From assembly GCF_049243985.1 (NCBI RefSeq), contig NC_135372.1:97269318-97333317 (forward strand): DNA of 64,000 bases. The letters are read 5' to 3'. The notes beneath the pieces are model-generated. The model saw only the letters and a list, made by a program, of their open reading frames with translations, was not told the origin of the DNA and did not search any database. The translations under genes were made by a program, and so were the position numbers. Origin of the DNA: Paroedura picta (taxonomy: Eukaryota > Chordata > Lepidosauria > Squamata > Gekkonidae). Shown here piece after piece: positions 25,127-37,391 of this stretch (position 1 is its first letter; each line of letters opens with the position of its first letter).

Positions 25127-25534
25127 CTTTATGAACCACCATTTTAATTGGTGACAAATAGTCAATTTTCCGTCCATGCAGTAGCCCAAACCAGTAAAGC
25201 CCTGAATCTTCTACTTCAACATTTGTCATGTGTACAGAAACACAGCCTTTCCTTGAATCCCCCAGCTTGACTTTTTTATTTGATGCCATAGTTAGAACCT
25301 TCCATTCTGGCTCTGAGAAGATCACAGGATGTGTTTGGGGGAGACATGCTTTCAGTTCTTCTTTGCACCAGACTTTCTCTGTGTTTAAATTTTCCAGGTC
25401 ACAGAAGAGATATATGTGGAGGGATTCCCCGTGTAATATATTCAGTTCTCGAGGCTTTCCTGCTGAATTTGGCCTTTTAAAGGAAGGGATTATAGGTATT
25501 GTAGATGAATGAGGCTTACTCAGCACAAAGGGAC
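25127..25534 (-). CDS. TREM-family inhibitory receptor, V domain 1
   Basis: A phase 1-1 exon of 408 bases. It starts with a Pro/Ser/Thr-rich stretch (SKPHSSTIPIIPSF), then a V-type Ig domain: B strand LHIYLFCDLE, KVWCKEELKAC (the extra C-C-prime cysteine pair of TREM and CD300 proteins), E strand SRKGCVSVHMTNV and F strand VEDSGLYWFGLLHG. The F-strand cysteine is replaced by phenylalanine and a cysteine appears at the start of strand E. Ligands cannot be inferred. The closest relatives by pattern are TREML1/TREM-B receptors; CD300 remains possible. Confidence 0.9.
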
Positions 25535-26698
25535 CTTGGGCAAGAACAGTAAAAATAGTGTAGTTATAGACAACTTGCAAACAAAATTCTTTTGATCTTT
25601 CAGGTCAAAGGATTCTCCAAATATGTGGCCACTGATCTCAAGCTAGGAGCTGAAAATGGGGAGGCACAAACCTTTCCCTTGCCTAAAATGGGCTGAATGA
25701 TCATCCAGTATAAGGTAGGAAAGGTTGAGCAGGTCCAAAATAGGGCACTGAAAGAAGGCAAGAATACATTCACTACTCATCTTTCCATGCACTTCTTATA
25801 CCTCTGCTGCCCACACTTCAAGTGGCAGCACACATGGGGCTTGCATGAATTGTGAAGTCCACATGGCAGCAGATGAATAAGGAAGGAGTTCTATTTCGAT
25901 AGGTTATCAACTTCTGGTGTAGCATTAGGTTCACTAAGAGTGCAAGTAGCAGCAGTTTGGACATATCCTAAGTGTCATATTGACATTCGGCACATCAAAT
26001 CTGGATAAATGAAAGGGAGGGGGATTGTGAATGATCCGAGACCCTCATTGGAAATTGAGAAGAAAGGGTGCCTGATCCAGGCTCTAAAGAATGGATACTG
26101 TAGTGAATCTGGCACCATAAAGGAAAATGATAAAGAACTGGCACAAGGGATGCAGATCCTAACCGTGAGTTCTGGACCTGATCCACAGATGCATGCTATC
26201 CTAGGTTTACTGGGAAGTCACTTTACCAATGGAATTTACTCCCAAGTAAGTGTGCATTAGACCTGCAGCCATAATGATGTGTTTCCTCCACATCATTGCA
26301 ACAGCTTTCTTTCCATTCACTTTAAACACATACTCCATCTATGCCATTCAGGACATCTAGCCTTCATTCACATTATATAAACAGAAAAATAAACAAATGG
26401 ATGGGTACAAAAGCTGAAAACTGTGCTTGCAATTAACGTCTTGAACAACATAGGATATAGAACAGGCATTCTTCAGCTGTTTAGCTTTCTCCTTGATGGT
26501 AGCTAAAATTATTTCCTCCTTTCAGAAAAAAGGGGGGAATTTGCTGCCTGTTTGTAACAAACAACAGAAATCTAGTTATATAATTAATTCAGTACTATTT
26601 TGATATGTTTTAGACATAGTACTGTATTATTTATAATAACAACAACAGAGAGATGGGATATTAATACTTTAATAAACAAACATTTCTCGGTGCCTCAC

Positions 26699-26741
26699 CT
26701 GTTAGGACCAGCATGAGAAGGACCCCGGAGAGTTGCTTCAT
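26699..26741 (-). CDS. TREM-family inhibitory receptor, signal-peptide exon
   Basis: The exon reads MKQLSGVLLMLVLT and breaks after the first base of the next codon at a gtgagg donor. It has a basic start, a hydrophobic core and phase-1 splicing, the usual design of first exons in TREM and CD300 genes. The next exon with a matching phase is the V-type exon 1.2 kb downstream. The start codon is the only methionine before the hydrophobic core. Confidence 0.75.
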
Positions 26742-26749
26742 CCTGCAAA

Positions 26750-27530
26750 TGAATATTGCTTAGAGAGTAGAGCAGAGTATTGAATGCGTCAGTTTGCCCT
26801 TGCAGGAAGGAACCAAAATACCCGCTATCATAGTCTGTTGTTTGGCATCCCAGATCACTAGCATTGGTCTGACATTGTGGGAAGATCATTTAAGCAGGTT
26901 CTTAATGTCATTGTGTCAGTGTAGGAAGCTGCTCCGTGCATGTGCCCTGAAGTGATAAGGGACTGGCTGTGCTGTCATTGGCAACTCAGTATGATTAGAC
27001 TGTGTTATGGGGCACATGTGTCATTTGGTGATTGTGGCATAACATTGGATGGTAACAAGGAATTAATCCCCCAGGCAGTCAGAGGGCTTTAGGATCACCA
27101 AATTGGCTTGGAGCTATAGGAGATACGCATAGCAATGGCACACAGCTGTACGAGGGTATAAGAATTTGTTTCTTACCAGTGTTGTTAGTGAGGAGAAAAG
27201 GAGGCCGCACCTTGAAGGTGAAGAAAGCCAACTGGTACAGAGAGAAATAGAATCTTTAATAATTGTACAATTATTGTGCAGTCTGTCTGCATTTTGCATG
27301 AAGCTTCATCTTCATTAATGAAGAGCAGGAAATTTTTATTACCCAAAGAAAATATGGTTCCATATTACTGCTGTCCAATACTGATTGATGAATGTAGATG
27401 TATATGTCACATGCCGCCTGATAAAGTGAACCTCACTTCGATATTAACAGCCCCCCCTCCAAGCTTAACTGTAATAAATTCCAATCAAAATCCAGCCTTA
27501 GAATTTAGCAAACTCTTGGAACATGATGTT
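26750..27530. other. Upstream region of the inhibitory receptor
   Basis: This is where the promoter of the receptor on the - strand should lie. No TATA box or CpG island is obvious, and no other gene or repeat is recognised. Confidence 0.35.
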
Positions 27531-28800
27531 TCTGTTTGTTTGTTTGTTTATTGATTATTTGATTTACTACCAGACATTCCTGGACTAGCCAGCTCCTGGC
27601 GGGTTACAATGAAAATCCCTCCAATGAAACATAATCCCCCATCACTTCAGACAACAGCGGCAGCAATCCAGTCCCCCAGTTCCCCACCCACTACCCAAAC
27701 TCAGCAGGCCTCCACCACATCCTGTGCCTCAAGAGGGGATAAATGGGGAAATAGCTTGATGTTGCAGCTATGGTGAGGAGTGCCTAGAGATCCTAATTGT
27801 TCTGGGATCAGCCAGATACCTGGTGGAAGAGCTCCATTTTGCAGGCCCTGCAGAACTGAGAAACCTCCTGCAGGCCCTCAGGTCTTCCAGGAGTTCATTC
27901 CACCAGGTCAGTGCCAGGAATGAGAGAAACCTGGCCCTGGTTGAGACGAGATGTATCTCCCACAGGCCAGGGACCACCAACAGATTTGTACCCTCAGATC
28001 ACAGATAGATGGCAGATAGCCTTGAAGGTCAAAACCTGGAATCTGGGATGTGACCGGCAACCAATGCAGCTGCCTACAGAAATGAAGACTGGAGGTGACC
28101 ATTGCATGAATCACCATGGCTTAGGTAGGGTGCTAGTAGCCTCACCTGGCACAGATGGAAAAATTCTGTGCAGGCTACTTTAGTGGCCTGCATGTCCATT
28201 GATAGGGAAACACCAAAGGTCACTTCCAAATTTCTGGGTTCTTGAGCTGCACACCAGCCAGGCTGGGAAAATGTGCTTCCTGAGCTGGCCCCTTCCTTTC
28301 CAATCACAAGACTTCTGTCTTGGAGGGATTGAATTTCAGGCGACTCTGCTCCAACCATCCAGTTACAGCTTCCAAAGATCTGGCAAATGTTTCTGGGGGG
28401 GGGGGTGAGTCTGGGAGGCCATCTATCAGGAGATAAAGTTGGGTGTCATCTGCATATTGGTGACAACTCAGCCCAAAGCTCCAAGCCAGCTGGGCCAGAG
28501 GGCATGTGTAGATGTTAAAAAGTGTGGGGGAGAGAATCGTTCCCTGTGGGACTCCACAAGGGAGCCAAAAGGGGCAGGATATCTCTTCCTCCACTGCAAT
28601 CCTGTGTTCGGTTCTGGAGAAAGGAGATCGGTCACTGAAGTGCTGTCCCATGTATCCCAGCTCCAGCGAGGCAGTGCTAACAACTGGTGAGAGAAGACAT
28701 CAAACACAGCTGACAGATCTAGCAACAACATGAGGATACCCGAACCATTCCTATCCAGCTGTATCAACAGAAAATACCCAATGGCCAAGTTCTTCATTGT
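27531..28800 (-). mobile_element. L2 LINE, degenerate, internally deleted
   Basis: On the - strand, RT motifs are LPCGVPQGTILSPTLFNIY and HQYADDTQLYLL, followed by LEQSRLKFNPSKTEVL. A later frame has QLHWLPVTSQIPGF, the L2 C-terminal signature. The 3-prime part contains the ttcattccaccaggtc block shared with 32.4 and 51.6 kb and ends near a tttg run. Several frames are used, so it is inactive. Confidence 0.85.
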
Positions 28801-30599
28801 GTTGATATTTCTTTAACTTAGAGAAATTAGTTCTAGTGCTTATGATCTCTAGGAGTCACATGCTAGAGAGATGTTATGGCAAAATGGGAAGTGTCAGACC
28901 ACAGCAAAGGGTGCCATCTTGATTGTCCTATTTTTGTAGCATGCTGATTTCCTGGTTGCACAATGGACTTAAAAAAACAAATCTGAATTGAGATCAGACT
29001 TCCTGAGGCTCTGTGCTTGTTCAGCAGTTCTATTTGCACTCAGTTAATAATATCTTTCCAAACATTCCTCAGCAATAATTCTGTCTACCATGTGAAATGG
29101 ACTTGAACTTCTTGACTCTGACACTGTTGAAAGAAGTTTGCATTCTAGACTCTGCACAAAGACTGTCTATTGTATAACATTTATTGAAGGGAATCAGCAG
29201 TTCAGCAAAACTATTATGAAGACCATATGCTACCACCTTTAAAATGTACTAGGGACAGTCCTATTTTTCTCTTATGTTTCCCTGGTAAATCAGCTTTATT
29301 TTTGCATTTTAAGAATGCTGTGTTTTAAAAACTCAGTGTGTTTTGCAAGAGTTAACACTATTCCTCATTCATCTACCTTCCCATAGTCTTCAGAAGTTAA
29401 ATCAGCAATTGCCTTTCATGTGTATGTGTGGATATGCGTGTATGTGAACATAAAAGCACCATCTTTTACTCCAGCTACCACCTTAATCATTAGAGCTCAC
29501 GTTTCTTACCCGAGACATTGGAGGGCTTGCCCCCTTAAATCTACAGCTGATTTTTTTTAAAAATAAGCTGTGGTTCCACATTCTTTCCACATTCCACCCT
29601 AGTGTAGCACAGCTTGAGACCTGTTGCCATATCACCTATAGAAGAAAGAGAAGATGATAGATCTGCAAGGGGAATAGCCGCAGGGGAGACAGATCTGTTG
29701 CTTTTTTTTCTGCATCATCTGCAGACTTAAAGAGTCATGTCTGGTATCCAAGACAAGAGGGGGCAACCCAAGCAATCAGGCTGTAAGACGTGTGTGAGTT
29801 ATTATGCTTACACTATGATACCATTCTGCATGGGTCCTGTGTTATGAAAAAGCCAGTTTATACACATTTTATTATACAGTACATTAAATTATACTGAAGT
29901 GATCACTGAATGCCCTCTCTCCAGGAGACTTCTTATTGTGCCCTGTTGTTTCCAGCCCATCCACAGGGACCTCTTCATTCCAACAAGCATTTCCACTCAT
30001 TTATACCACAACAACATTTTATTATTGCTTTGTAACAATTATAATTAGATACATTTTGCAAAGGAGTTAAAGAGAAGTTCCCTTACAGTTATTATACTCT
30101 CCGGGCTGAATCTCTTTTACTCATGATAGCAAAGCAGTTGTTTCCATCTGTCCTGTTGGCTTTACCAAGGAAACCACAGCAGTCCTTGTGCCGGGCATGA
30201 GGTGAAGGGATATAGCGAGGAGGTCTTTCTTATGCCCATGCTCCTGTCAGTGGATTCTTACTTGTTCTTTGCCTTCCTTCCATCACATCTAGAAGCAGGA
30301 AGAGGCACCCAAGTTATAAAATGAAACGAAGTGTACAGCCCATGGCTGCTGCAGACACTTGAGGTTCTCTTCTATACTTGGCGGAGGCTAGTAGATGGGG
30401 CTGAACTTTTAGAAATGTTTAAATATTAAAGAGCAATATATTTTATAGGGTTGGGAACAAAAGACAAATGAACCACCTCCCTCCAAATGTATAATTTTAA
30501 GATCTCATGATATGAAAATCCATGGCATTCATCCCTTCCTACTCTTTTAATGTGAGACTAGGGGACAGACTGTCTTATAAGCATTCTGAACATTTTTTA
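28801..30599. other. No gene or repeat recognised
   Basis: AT-rich DNA between the inhibitory receptor and TREM2. Open frames are short and have no resemblance to known domains. Confidence 0.4.
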
Positions 30600-30815
30600 G
30601 CATTGCCAACCTGCAGGCAGGTCCAAATTTCCTAAACTTACCAATCATATCCAGACTACAGAGGTCAATTCCTTTGGAAACATGTCTGCTTTGGAGGATG
30701 GACTACATGGTATTGTATGCCACTGTGGTACTTCCTGCCCACAGACCCTGCCTTCTCCAGGCTCCCTCCTTCAAAAAATATCCAGGTATTTCCAAACCCA
30801 GAGTAGGGAACTCTG
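30600..30815. mobile_element. MITE-like repeat (AGGGTTGCCA family), diverged
   Basis: It shares ccagactacagaggtcaatt, ctttggaggatggact and ccaggtatttccaaaccc with the copies at 5.9 and 35.06 kb. The ends are worn, so no target duplication can be shown. Confidence 0.5.
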
Positions 30816-31349
30816 ATTACACAATTAAAATGGCTAGAATTTTGTGGGAGATGTTGTAAGGTTATTGTACAGATCATCCCTCATTCAGGGCTGGCTCCAC
30901 AATGAAGACAGAGTAAGTGGCTGCCTTCAGTGGCACAATGCAAGAGAGGCCAATGATTATGAAAGCAGTACAGTAATCTGTGTGCAGTCTGCATCTAGTG
31001 TGGCCTGTCCTTAAAGTGGTTGCTGATGGGCTACAGAATCCTCTAGCAGTGGCCATGTGCTACACTAAATTCAGGGATTCATCCAGGTACCAGTATTACA
31101 GATCAAGCTGAAAGCAATATGCAAATGTTCCCATGCTACTTTTATTCTTTTCTATTCTGGTGAACACTAAATATGGACTCCAGAATGACCTGTGATGTAT
31201 GGGGATATTCTTACTTTGGGTTGGGATGCCCTTACTTTGTATATCCAACACTGATGCAAAAGATTGTCCACCTAGCCTCAGTCCTGTTCTGTCTAAGGTG
31301 GCAAGGACATGCAAACCTCTACTGATGCTGCCTGTATTCGCGATATCAC

Positions 31350-31508
31350 CTGTGACTGAGAGGAGCTGATGATCATTTTCCCTTCTGCTGCCATCTTCTA
31401 ACCTTCTGCACTTCTGGCTCCAGGCGATAATCAAGAGGAATATAATAATGAGGCCTTTGAAACCCAGGAATCCAGCCACAATGAAGGGCAGATTGACTCC
31501 AGCATTTC
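31350..31508 (-). CDS. TREM2: TREM2, transmembrane exon
   Basis: A phase 1-1 exon reads NLPFIVAGFLGFKGLIIIFL LIIAWSQK. The lysine inside the membrane span is the residue TREM2-type receptors use to pair with an aspartate of DAP12 (TYROBP). The tail NDHQLLSVTG resembles human GYQLQTLPG. The acceptor is accatag and the donor gtgata, so a short last exon should follow. The link to the V exon is by phase, order and strand; a stem exon may lie between them unseen. Confidence 0.68.
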
Positions 31509-31854
31509 CTATGGTGCTTTGGAAAGTCACAAACAAATGGATAGCATTAAGCAGAGAATTTAGTGGGAAAACGGTATCTTAATGAAGATGGGAATTCATT
31601 TTCCATAGACAGCACTGAGTTTGCTTGATATGGCTGCTGCCATTTTATATGCTTATACTGCACTTTAAAAGCTAGTAGATTTTGACCATATAAAACAGCC
31701 TGGTTTTCTACCTAGTATGTATGGGGTGCAGATCTGTACATACATTGAAAGATCTTCAGTGCACTCCATACATACTAGACAGAAAAACCGGCTGCTTTAC
31801 ATGGTCAAAGTCTGCTAGCATATTGTTAGATGCCTCCCAGACACCAGATTCAAG

Positions 31855-32330
31855 TGGGTAGCTGTGTTGGATCATTTCCGCATGGAGGCGGACAACGCAC
31901 ACTGCCTCCTGCTTGCAAACGCATGATAGTAAACTGCACGTTTGTATGCTTCCTGACGGGAGACCCCCCCCCCCGCACTATCCTGACATCTCATTGTGGC
32001 TTTTTGCCACCCGATGAGGCGGCGGGAAGGCCGGACAACCTGCAGGTTTCCCCCCACTCCTTGGGTTGTCAATCAATGCAAGCCACCAATCCCTTCACAG
32101 TAGTTGTTTTGGGGACTCAAACTTCTGTGTCCCCCCTCAAGTCCCACAATTTTTTTTTAAACGAAATACTTCCATGTTGCTATGGGGACATGCCACAACA
32201 GTAAAAAATGTCTTTAGATCTCTTCTCAGGATTTTTTGTATAACGGTTTCTCTTTATGTTTGGGTGTATTTCTGATAGTTTGGCCAGGATAATTGGACAC
32301 CAATGATTGTGTGCTCACAATAAAGATTTA
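31855..32330 (+). repeat. Unclassified dispersed repeat, about 475 bp
   Basis: The blocks ccaccaatcccttcacag and tgttgctatggggacatg recur in reverse at 52.2-52.7 kb, and both copies end near aataaagatttaaaa. The left end is not defined and no target duplication was found. Confidence 0.55.
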
Positions 32331-32334
32331 AAAT

Positions 32335-32705
32335 ATAGAGCCCTCAGCTTTTCCAGGAGCTCATTCCACCAGATTGGGGCTCGGACAGAAAAGGCTCTCG
32401 CCCTGATTGAGGCCAAGGGACCACCAAGAAGTTAGTACCTGCAGAGCGTAAAGCCCTGTGGGGGGGGGGGCACAGGGTGATAGGCAGTCCCTCAGATATG
32501 TGGGTCCCAGACTGAATTGGGTTTAAAGGTCAAAACCAAAACCTTGAACTTGATCTGGGTTGCAACTGGTAACCAATGCAGCTGCTTCAACACTGGCTGG
32601 ATATGGGTTCTCCAAAATGTTCCTGTGAGGATCCTAGCAGCTGCATTTTGCACCAGGTGCAACTTCTGGATCAGAGACAAAGGCAGGCCCACGTAGAGCG
32701 AGTTA
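32335..32705 (-). mobile_element. L2 LINE 3-prime fragment
   Basis: On the - strand it reads LIQKLHLVQNAAARILTGTF, then IQPVLKQLHWLPVATQIKFK VLVL, the standard C-terminal segment of L2 ORF2. The 3-prime part carries gagctcattccaccag. It lies in the TREM2 intron, sense to that gene. Confidence 0.85.
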
Positions 32706-32831
32706 CAGATGTCATGTTATATTTACTCAACACTATCTGTGGCAAGAATAAATCCATTCTGCTGCCAAGGCTTTGCAATCTATGAGAAAGAATGCAAAAT
32801 CCCCCTATAGAAACTATAAAAAGGCTGATTT

Positions 32832-33300
32832 AGGTGGGTAGCTATGTTGGTCTGAAGCAGCAGTTTGAGTCCAGCAGCACCTTTAAGAACAACAAAATTT
32901 AATTCTGAGTGCTTTTGTGTACATACTCACTTCTTCACATACATTGAAATGAAAGTCACCAGTCCATACATATAGGTAGAGTATGAGTAGTAAATTCAAA
33001 TACAGTATATTAAAGTTGCTTGATAGATACAAGGACCAAACTAGAATAACAGGACTTTTTAATATGGCCACTATTTGCTTTTCCAAGGAAAAACATAGTG
33101 AAGGAAATAAACACATCAAAATCAGAGATGAGCAGATGTACCCTTGTCCTGAGAGTAATTAACAGATTCAGGTATGTAGCCGTGTTGGTCTGAAGCAGGA
33201 GAACAAAGTTTGAGTCCAGTGGCACCTTTAAGTCCAACAAAGTTTTATTCAAGGTATGAGCTTTCGTGTGCACGCACACTTCCTCAGATACAATATAATG
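32832..33300. repeat. Two copies of the GTGTTGGTCTGAAGCAG repeat
   Basis: Copies at about 32832-32945 and 33165-33300 share gtgttggtctgaagcag, gtccagcagcacctttaag and the tail ending near acttcttcaca. A reversed fragment (gctacttcagactaacacgg) follows at about 33357-33380. The most structured member of this family is at 56.1 kb. Class unknown. Confidence 0.6.
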
Positions 33301-33399
33301 AGATGGATGAAATCAGTTAAAACTTATTGGTAGAGTATTGGACTCAATTTTTGTTGTGCTACTTCAGACTAACACGGCTGGCTGCTTGAATCTATATAG

Positions 33400-35055
33400 G
33401 TAGAGCATGAGAGTATAAATTAACATACAGCATAATGAAAATGGTTAACAGATTCCAGAGATAAATAGGAAAAACAGCAATTTGGATTTGTTTGTGTTCA
33501 CTTGAGACTGAATTGAATGGAAAACATTCCGCGTACAATAAATATGTCTAAGAGAATAATGGGCTAATAGATAATCAATTGCTGACAGCAGTTAGCTGGG
33601 ATCTTGCCTTTTTGCCCCCTGCCTGTCCTCTCAAGCCTGTCCTCTCAGAGTGAGACCCTGTTATCATGCTCCTCCCATCTCCTCTCAAGCATGGAGGTAA
33701 CTTTATAGCATCCTCTTCTTTGAAATGAGGCAATCGGCTGGGCAGTATATCTTCTCTGTCCCCAGACCAGAGAAATACATTTTAATCTACCACTACAAAT
33801 TACATTACATTCTATTCTTCATTGCATTATAATCTACTATTCCAAATAAGAAATAGGCTGGTCTCTGATCCATACTTCAATGTCAGAATGGATTGCTGCC
33901 AAATCCTTACAAAGTTGAACCCTTCCCCATTCATGTTTTTTACTCTGAAAATACATTTTTAAAACAGTTGTTCTCCTAGGGGAGAAAAAATTTCTGCCAG
34001 CTCTTGGTTGGGAAATTCCTGGGGGCAGTGAGGTTTGGGGGGAGAGGGACCACCCTCCAAAGCAGTAATTCCCTCCAGGGACATGGATCTCTGTCATCTG
34101 GATATCAGTTTGAATTCCTGGGGATCTCCAGGATCCACCTGGAGGCTCACAACCCTAGTCCAGGACAAAAACCACAGGCATAGGATGTTCATATTTAACC
34201 TCCTCTGCCACCCATGCCTTATAACCTGTCTACCTGTAATCTTAACAAAACAAATTTAAGTTGTATTACCCTCCAAAATGGCACAGCTAGAGAACCCTAA
34301 TGGGACAATCTATTAAATCCTATTGTAGCAGTTAGACTTGTACCCACTCATTGTGATTTGACAGCACACGTGGGAGCTGCAATAAAATTTGGTAATTTCT
34401 GCCAGAACAATCTTGTATATATCCCTGGTGAAATGCTGCAGTTAAGAAGAATAGAAGCTGAGATGAAAGTCTCTAAGGAGGTATCAAATTCAATAGGACC
34501 GAGAATTCATCCTTTTTCCTTCTGCAGCACAGAAAAGGATGATGATCAGGATATCTCTGGGATGTGATTTGCAAGGTTCTCAGAATGTGGCCAGAAATTA
34601 AATTTCAGTGACTGGAAGTATGCAACTCTCTCTGGTCTACTCCAATCTAGTCATGTGATGTTTTTCATTCTTCGGTAGTCCCTCTAAGTAGAGGCAGGGA
34701 CAGAACTGGCACAGGCTTAGCATGATGTGGCATGTAATCTGCTTTCTTGGCTCCCATAGAATCCATGTATGTGTCATGGGCAAAGATTAAATTGGGAAAA
34801 CTGAAGTGATAACATATAATCAATAACTTAACTATAGAAAAGAGCTAGAGTCCAGTACTTGTCAGGTGACCCTGTCTTCTGGGTCAGAATGTAAGAACAT
34901 TAGTAAGGTCTCATATACTTGGTAGCTACTAATGAAACTGAGCTACAGTATTGGGAATTTGTTTCATATGGCTCCTCTGACAACAGGGCTCTAGAGCAAA
35001 GGTGAGTTGGACAGGGCATGATCTAACAGTAGCAATACTGAGCTGATTCCTATTT
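33400..35055. other. TREM2 intron, mostly unique sequence
   Basis: No exon was identified, although a TREM2 stem exon would be expected in this intron. A reversed and diverged piece of the AGGGTTGCCA-type MITE lies at about 34035-34160. Confidence 0.4.
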
Positions 35056-35255
35056 AGGGATGCCAACCTCTAGGTGGGACCTGGGGATTCCCCAGAATTA
35101 CAGCTTATCTCCAGACTACAGAGATTTGTTACCCTGGATAAAATGGATTCTTTGGATAGTGGACTGTGTTCCATTGTACCCCACTGAGGTCCCTGTCCTC
35201 CCCAGGCTCCATCCCTAAAACTCCAGGAGTTGCCCAACCTGGAACTGGTCACCCT
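35056..35255. mobile_element. MITE-like repeat (AGGGTTGCCA family)
   Basis: It starts agggatgccaacc and ends aactggtcaccct, giving imperfect terminal inverted repeats about 200 bp apart. The body matches the copies at 5.9 and 30.6 kb. Confidence 0.65.
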
Positions 35256-35342
35256 ACCCCCGCCCCCTTGCTGGGGACTAGAGGACCCAGCAACCCTACT
35301 CACTTCCTACTAAGTTAAGTAAAGGACAGTTGCACTGTAAGG

Positions 35343-35440
35343 CAGGGGTAGTCAACCCGTGGCCCTCCAGATTTGCTGGCAGGGGCTCATGGGAATTGTA
35401 GTCCATGGACATCTGGAGGACCACAGATTGACTACCCCTG
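35343..35440. mobile_element. hAT-type MITE, short form
   Basis: Ends caggggtagtcaac and its complement. Perfect 8-bp direct repeats ctgtaagg flank it (35335-35342 and 35441-35448). It is a deleted relative of the element at 23.9 kb; the central palindrome is shortened on the left arm. Confidence 0.92.
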
Positions 35441-35448
35441 CTGTAAGG

Positions 35449-37391
35449 CATGGAGAAGCACTATTATAATTGGTTAGGCTTCTGCTATCACCCTTTATTA
35501 GGAACACACTTAGTCTTGCTGACAGGACAGAGTACCTAGGCTTAGTAAGGTCCATCCTGCAGGCACTGTGGTACAAAGAACTGGCTGAACATGAATGTAT
35601 GATTTTACCTGGAGAGGCTGTGTTCTGCTCTGGGTTCCTCTGGTGCCTCAATCTCCCATGTGCCTGGTGGCAGAAACATAGCACTTTAGTGGCCAATGTG
35701 ACAGAACAAGTCTGCTTTTGCTTTTCAAGCCCTGCTCTGCTTTTCTCACCTCCTTTTCTGACTGGTTGTCAACTCCAGCAGGGTGGCCAAAGGTCTATCT
35801 GGTAAACACACTGCCACCACCTGGTCATAGTACAGGGTCGCTAGCTGGAAGGATATGGGGCTATTATGCACTCAAACTTTTTCAACCAAAGTCTGTTATA
35901 TCTGACACTGTCAAATTGTCCCCTTTTAAATAGCCCCTTTTTAAGATGTGAGATTTTTTTTCATACCATAGTAGACCAAAGTAAACAATCATGCATTTGA
36001 GAGAGCTTTCCTCAAATGGGAGGGTACTTCATTGGTAGGCTGTGGTCAGCAGCAATGTCACCTGATTGACACATGCTGCTGACAGAGCCTCATGAGAATA
36101 GTAGTTCATGGGCTTTCCGTTCAGTCATTAGTGTAAGACAGCTCAGGGGAGGAGACAGAAAACACAGTAATGTTTATGTATGCCATAAAAAGTGTCCCTG
36201 GAACCAGTGTAAAGGAAAAAGTTGTAGCAAAGCAAGTTTATGATGCTGCAAGGAAATGATGCAGAAAACGCATGCTTGCTGCCATGAGAGATGAGTGCCA
36301 CGCAGAATCAAAAATACCACAATGGTTTATCTGTGGCAAAATCAGTGCCACGTGCAGAAATATTTAAAAAAAAAACTTTTTTTGCAGACTTTTGTGAGGT
36401 TTCCTGCCATGTGCCAGAACTCCTATCTGCCCCTTTGACTCCTGAGGTCTTGCCTCTGTGTCTTCCATAGCCCCAGCATGTGAGTGCTGTGGGGACAATT
36501 TATTGCAAGGCATGCCCCTTAAGAGTGGCTGTTTGCCAAGCTCCCTCCCTGACCCTGGTTCTTTCCCCTTGTACTGAGCTAGCATTTCAGAGATAGGGGA
36601 GCTCGATGTGGTCAGAGAGCCATGGCCAGCATCAAATTTATACAAGATTTATTAAAAGAATAAGGTTCATAAGCAGATCTTTAGCATAACACAGAGTTAA
36701 GCAAAAGAGGCAAAAGAAATTGGATGAAATGCAGTCCTGTCCTCTGTGAAAACATACCCCATCTGATGTTAAATACAAGGTGGGTGCCTTTGCTTAAGGA
36801 GTTCCCCAGTTTTTTTATAGAATGTACAGCAAACCTGCAGCCACATAGTCCAAGAAGGCTGCTCCCCTCTTTTAAGAGCAAGCTTCTACTTCCATGGTCA
36901 GCATGCAAAAGAGAGAGCACCTTTCCCTGTGGTCAACAGCAGATATATCTCACTGTCCTCTCCCATAGGAAGCTCTTTTCTCCTAGGGAATTTTGGGGAA
37001 GAAGACCCCCCCAGATGCCTATTTCGTGGCTAGGCCAATTAGCATCTGAAAGGAGGTGACCAAATGATTAACTGCCCCTTCTTTCCACAGCACAGAGGGG
37101 AAAAAACTGTCCGGATTTCACCACAGCCCAAAACTGTTACACTGAGACATGGTAAGAAACAGTCTATTATCACAACTAGTAACAGAAAGATGGAGGGAAA
37201 ATGTGACATTGGGATTAACAGTCACTGATAACTTTATATTTTAAACATAAAGTCTTCATGACAGTTTCTGCCTGTCACTATGCCCAATGGCACTATGATT
37301 TTAGTAGCAGTAGTTAATAAGGACAATGCTCTCGAAGTGTATTGTAATGCAAATCCAGGTATGCAAAAGACAGCACTCTGGCAAGACTTAC
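35449..37391. other. TREM2 intron, no feature recognised
   Basis: Only short open frames without recognisable domains, and a short A run near 36366. No repeat could be named. Confidence 0.4.
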
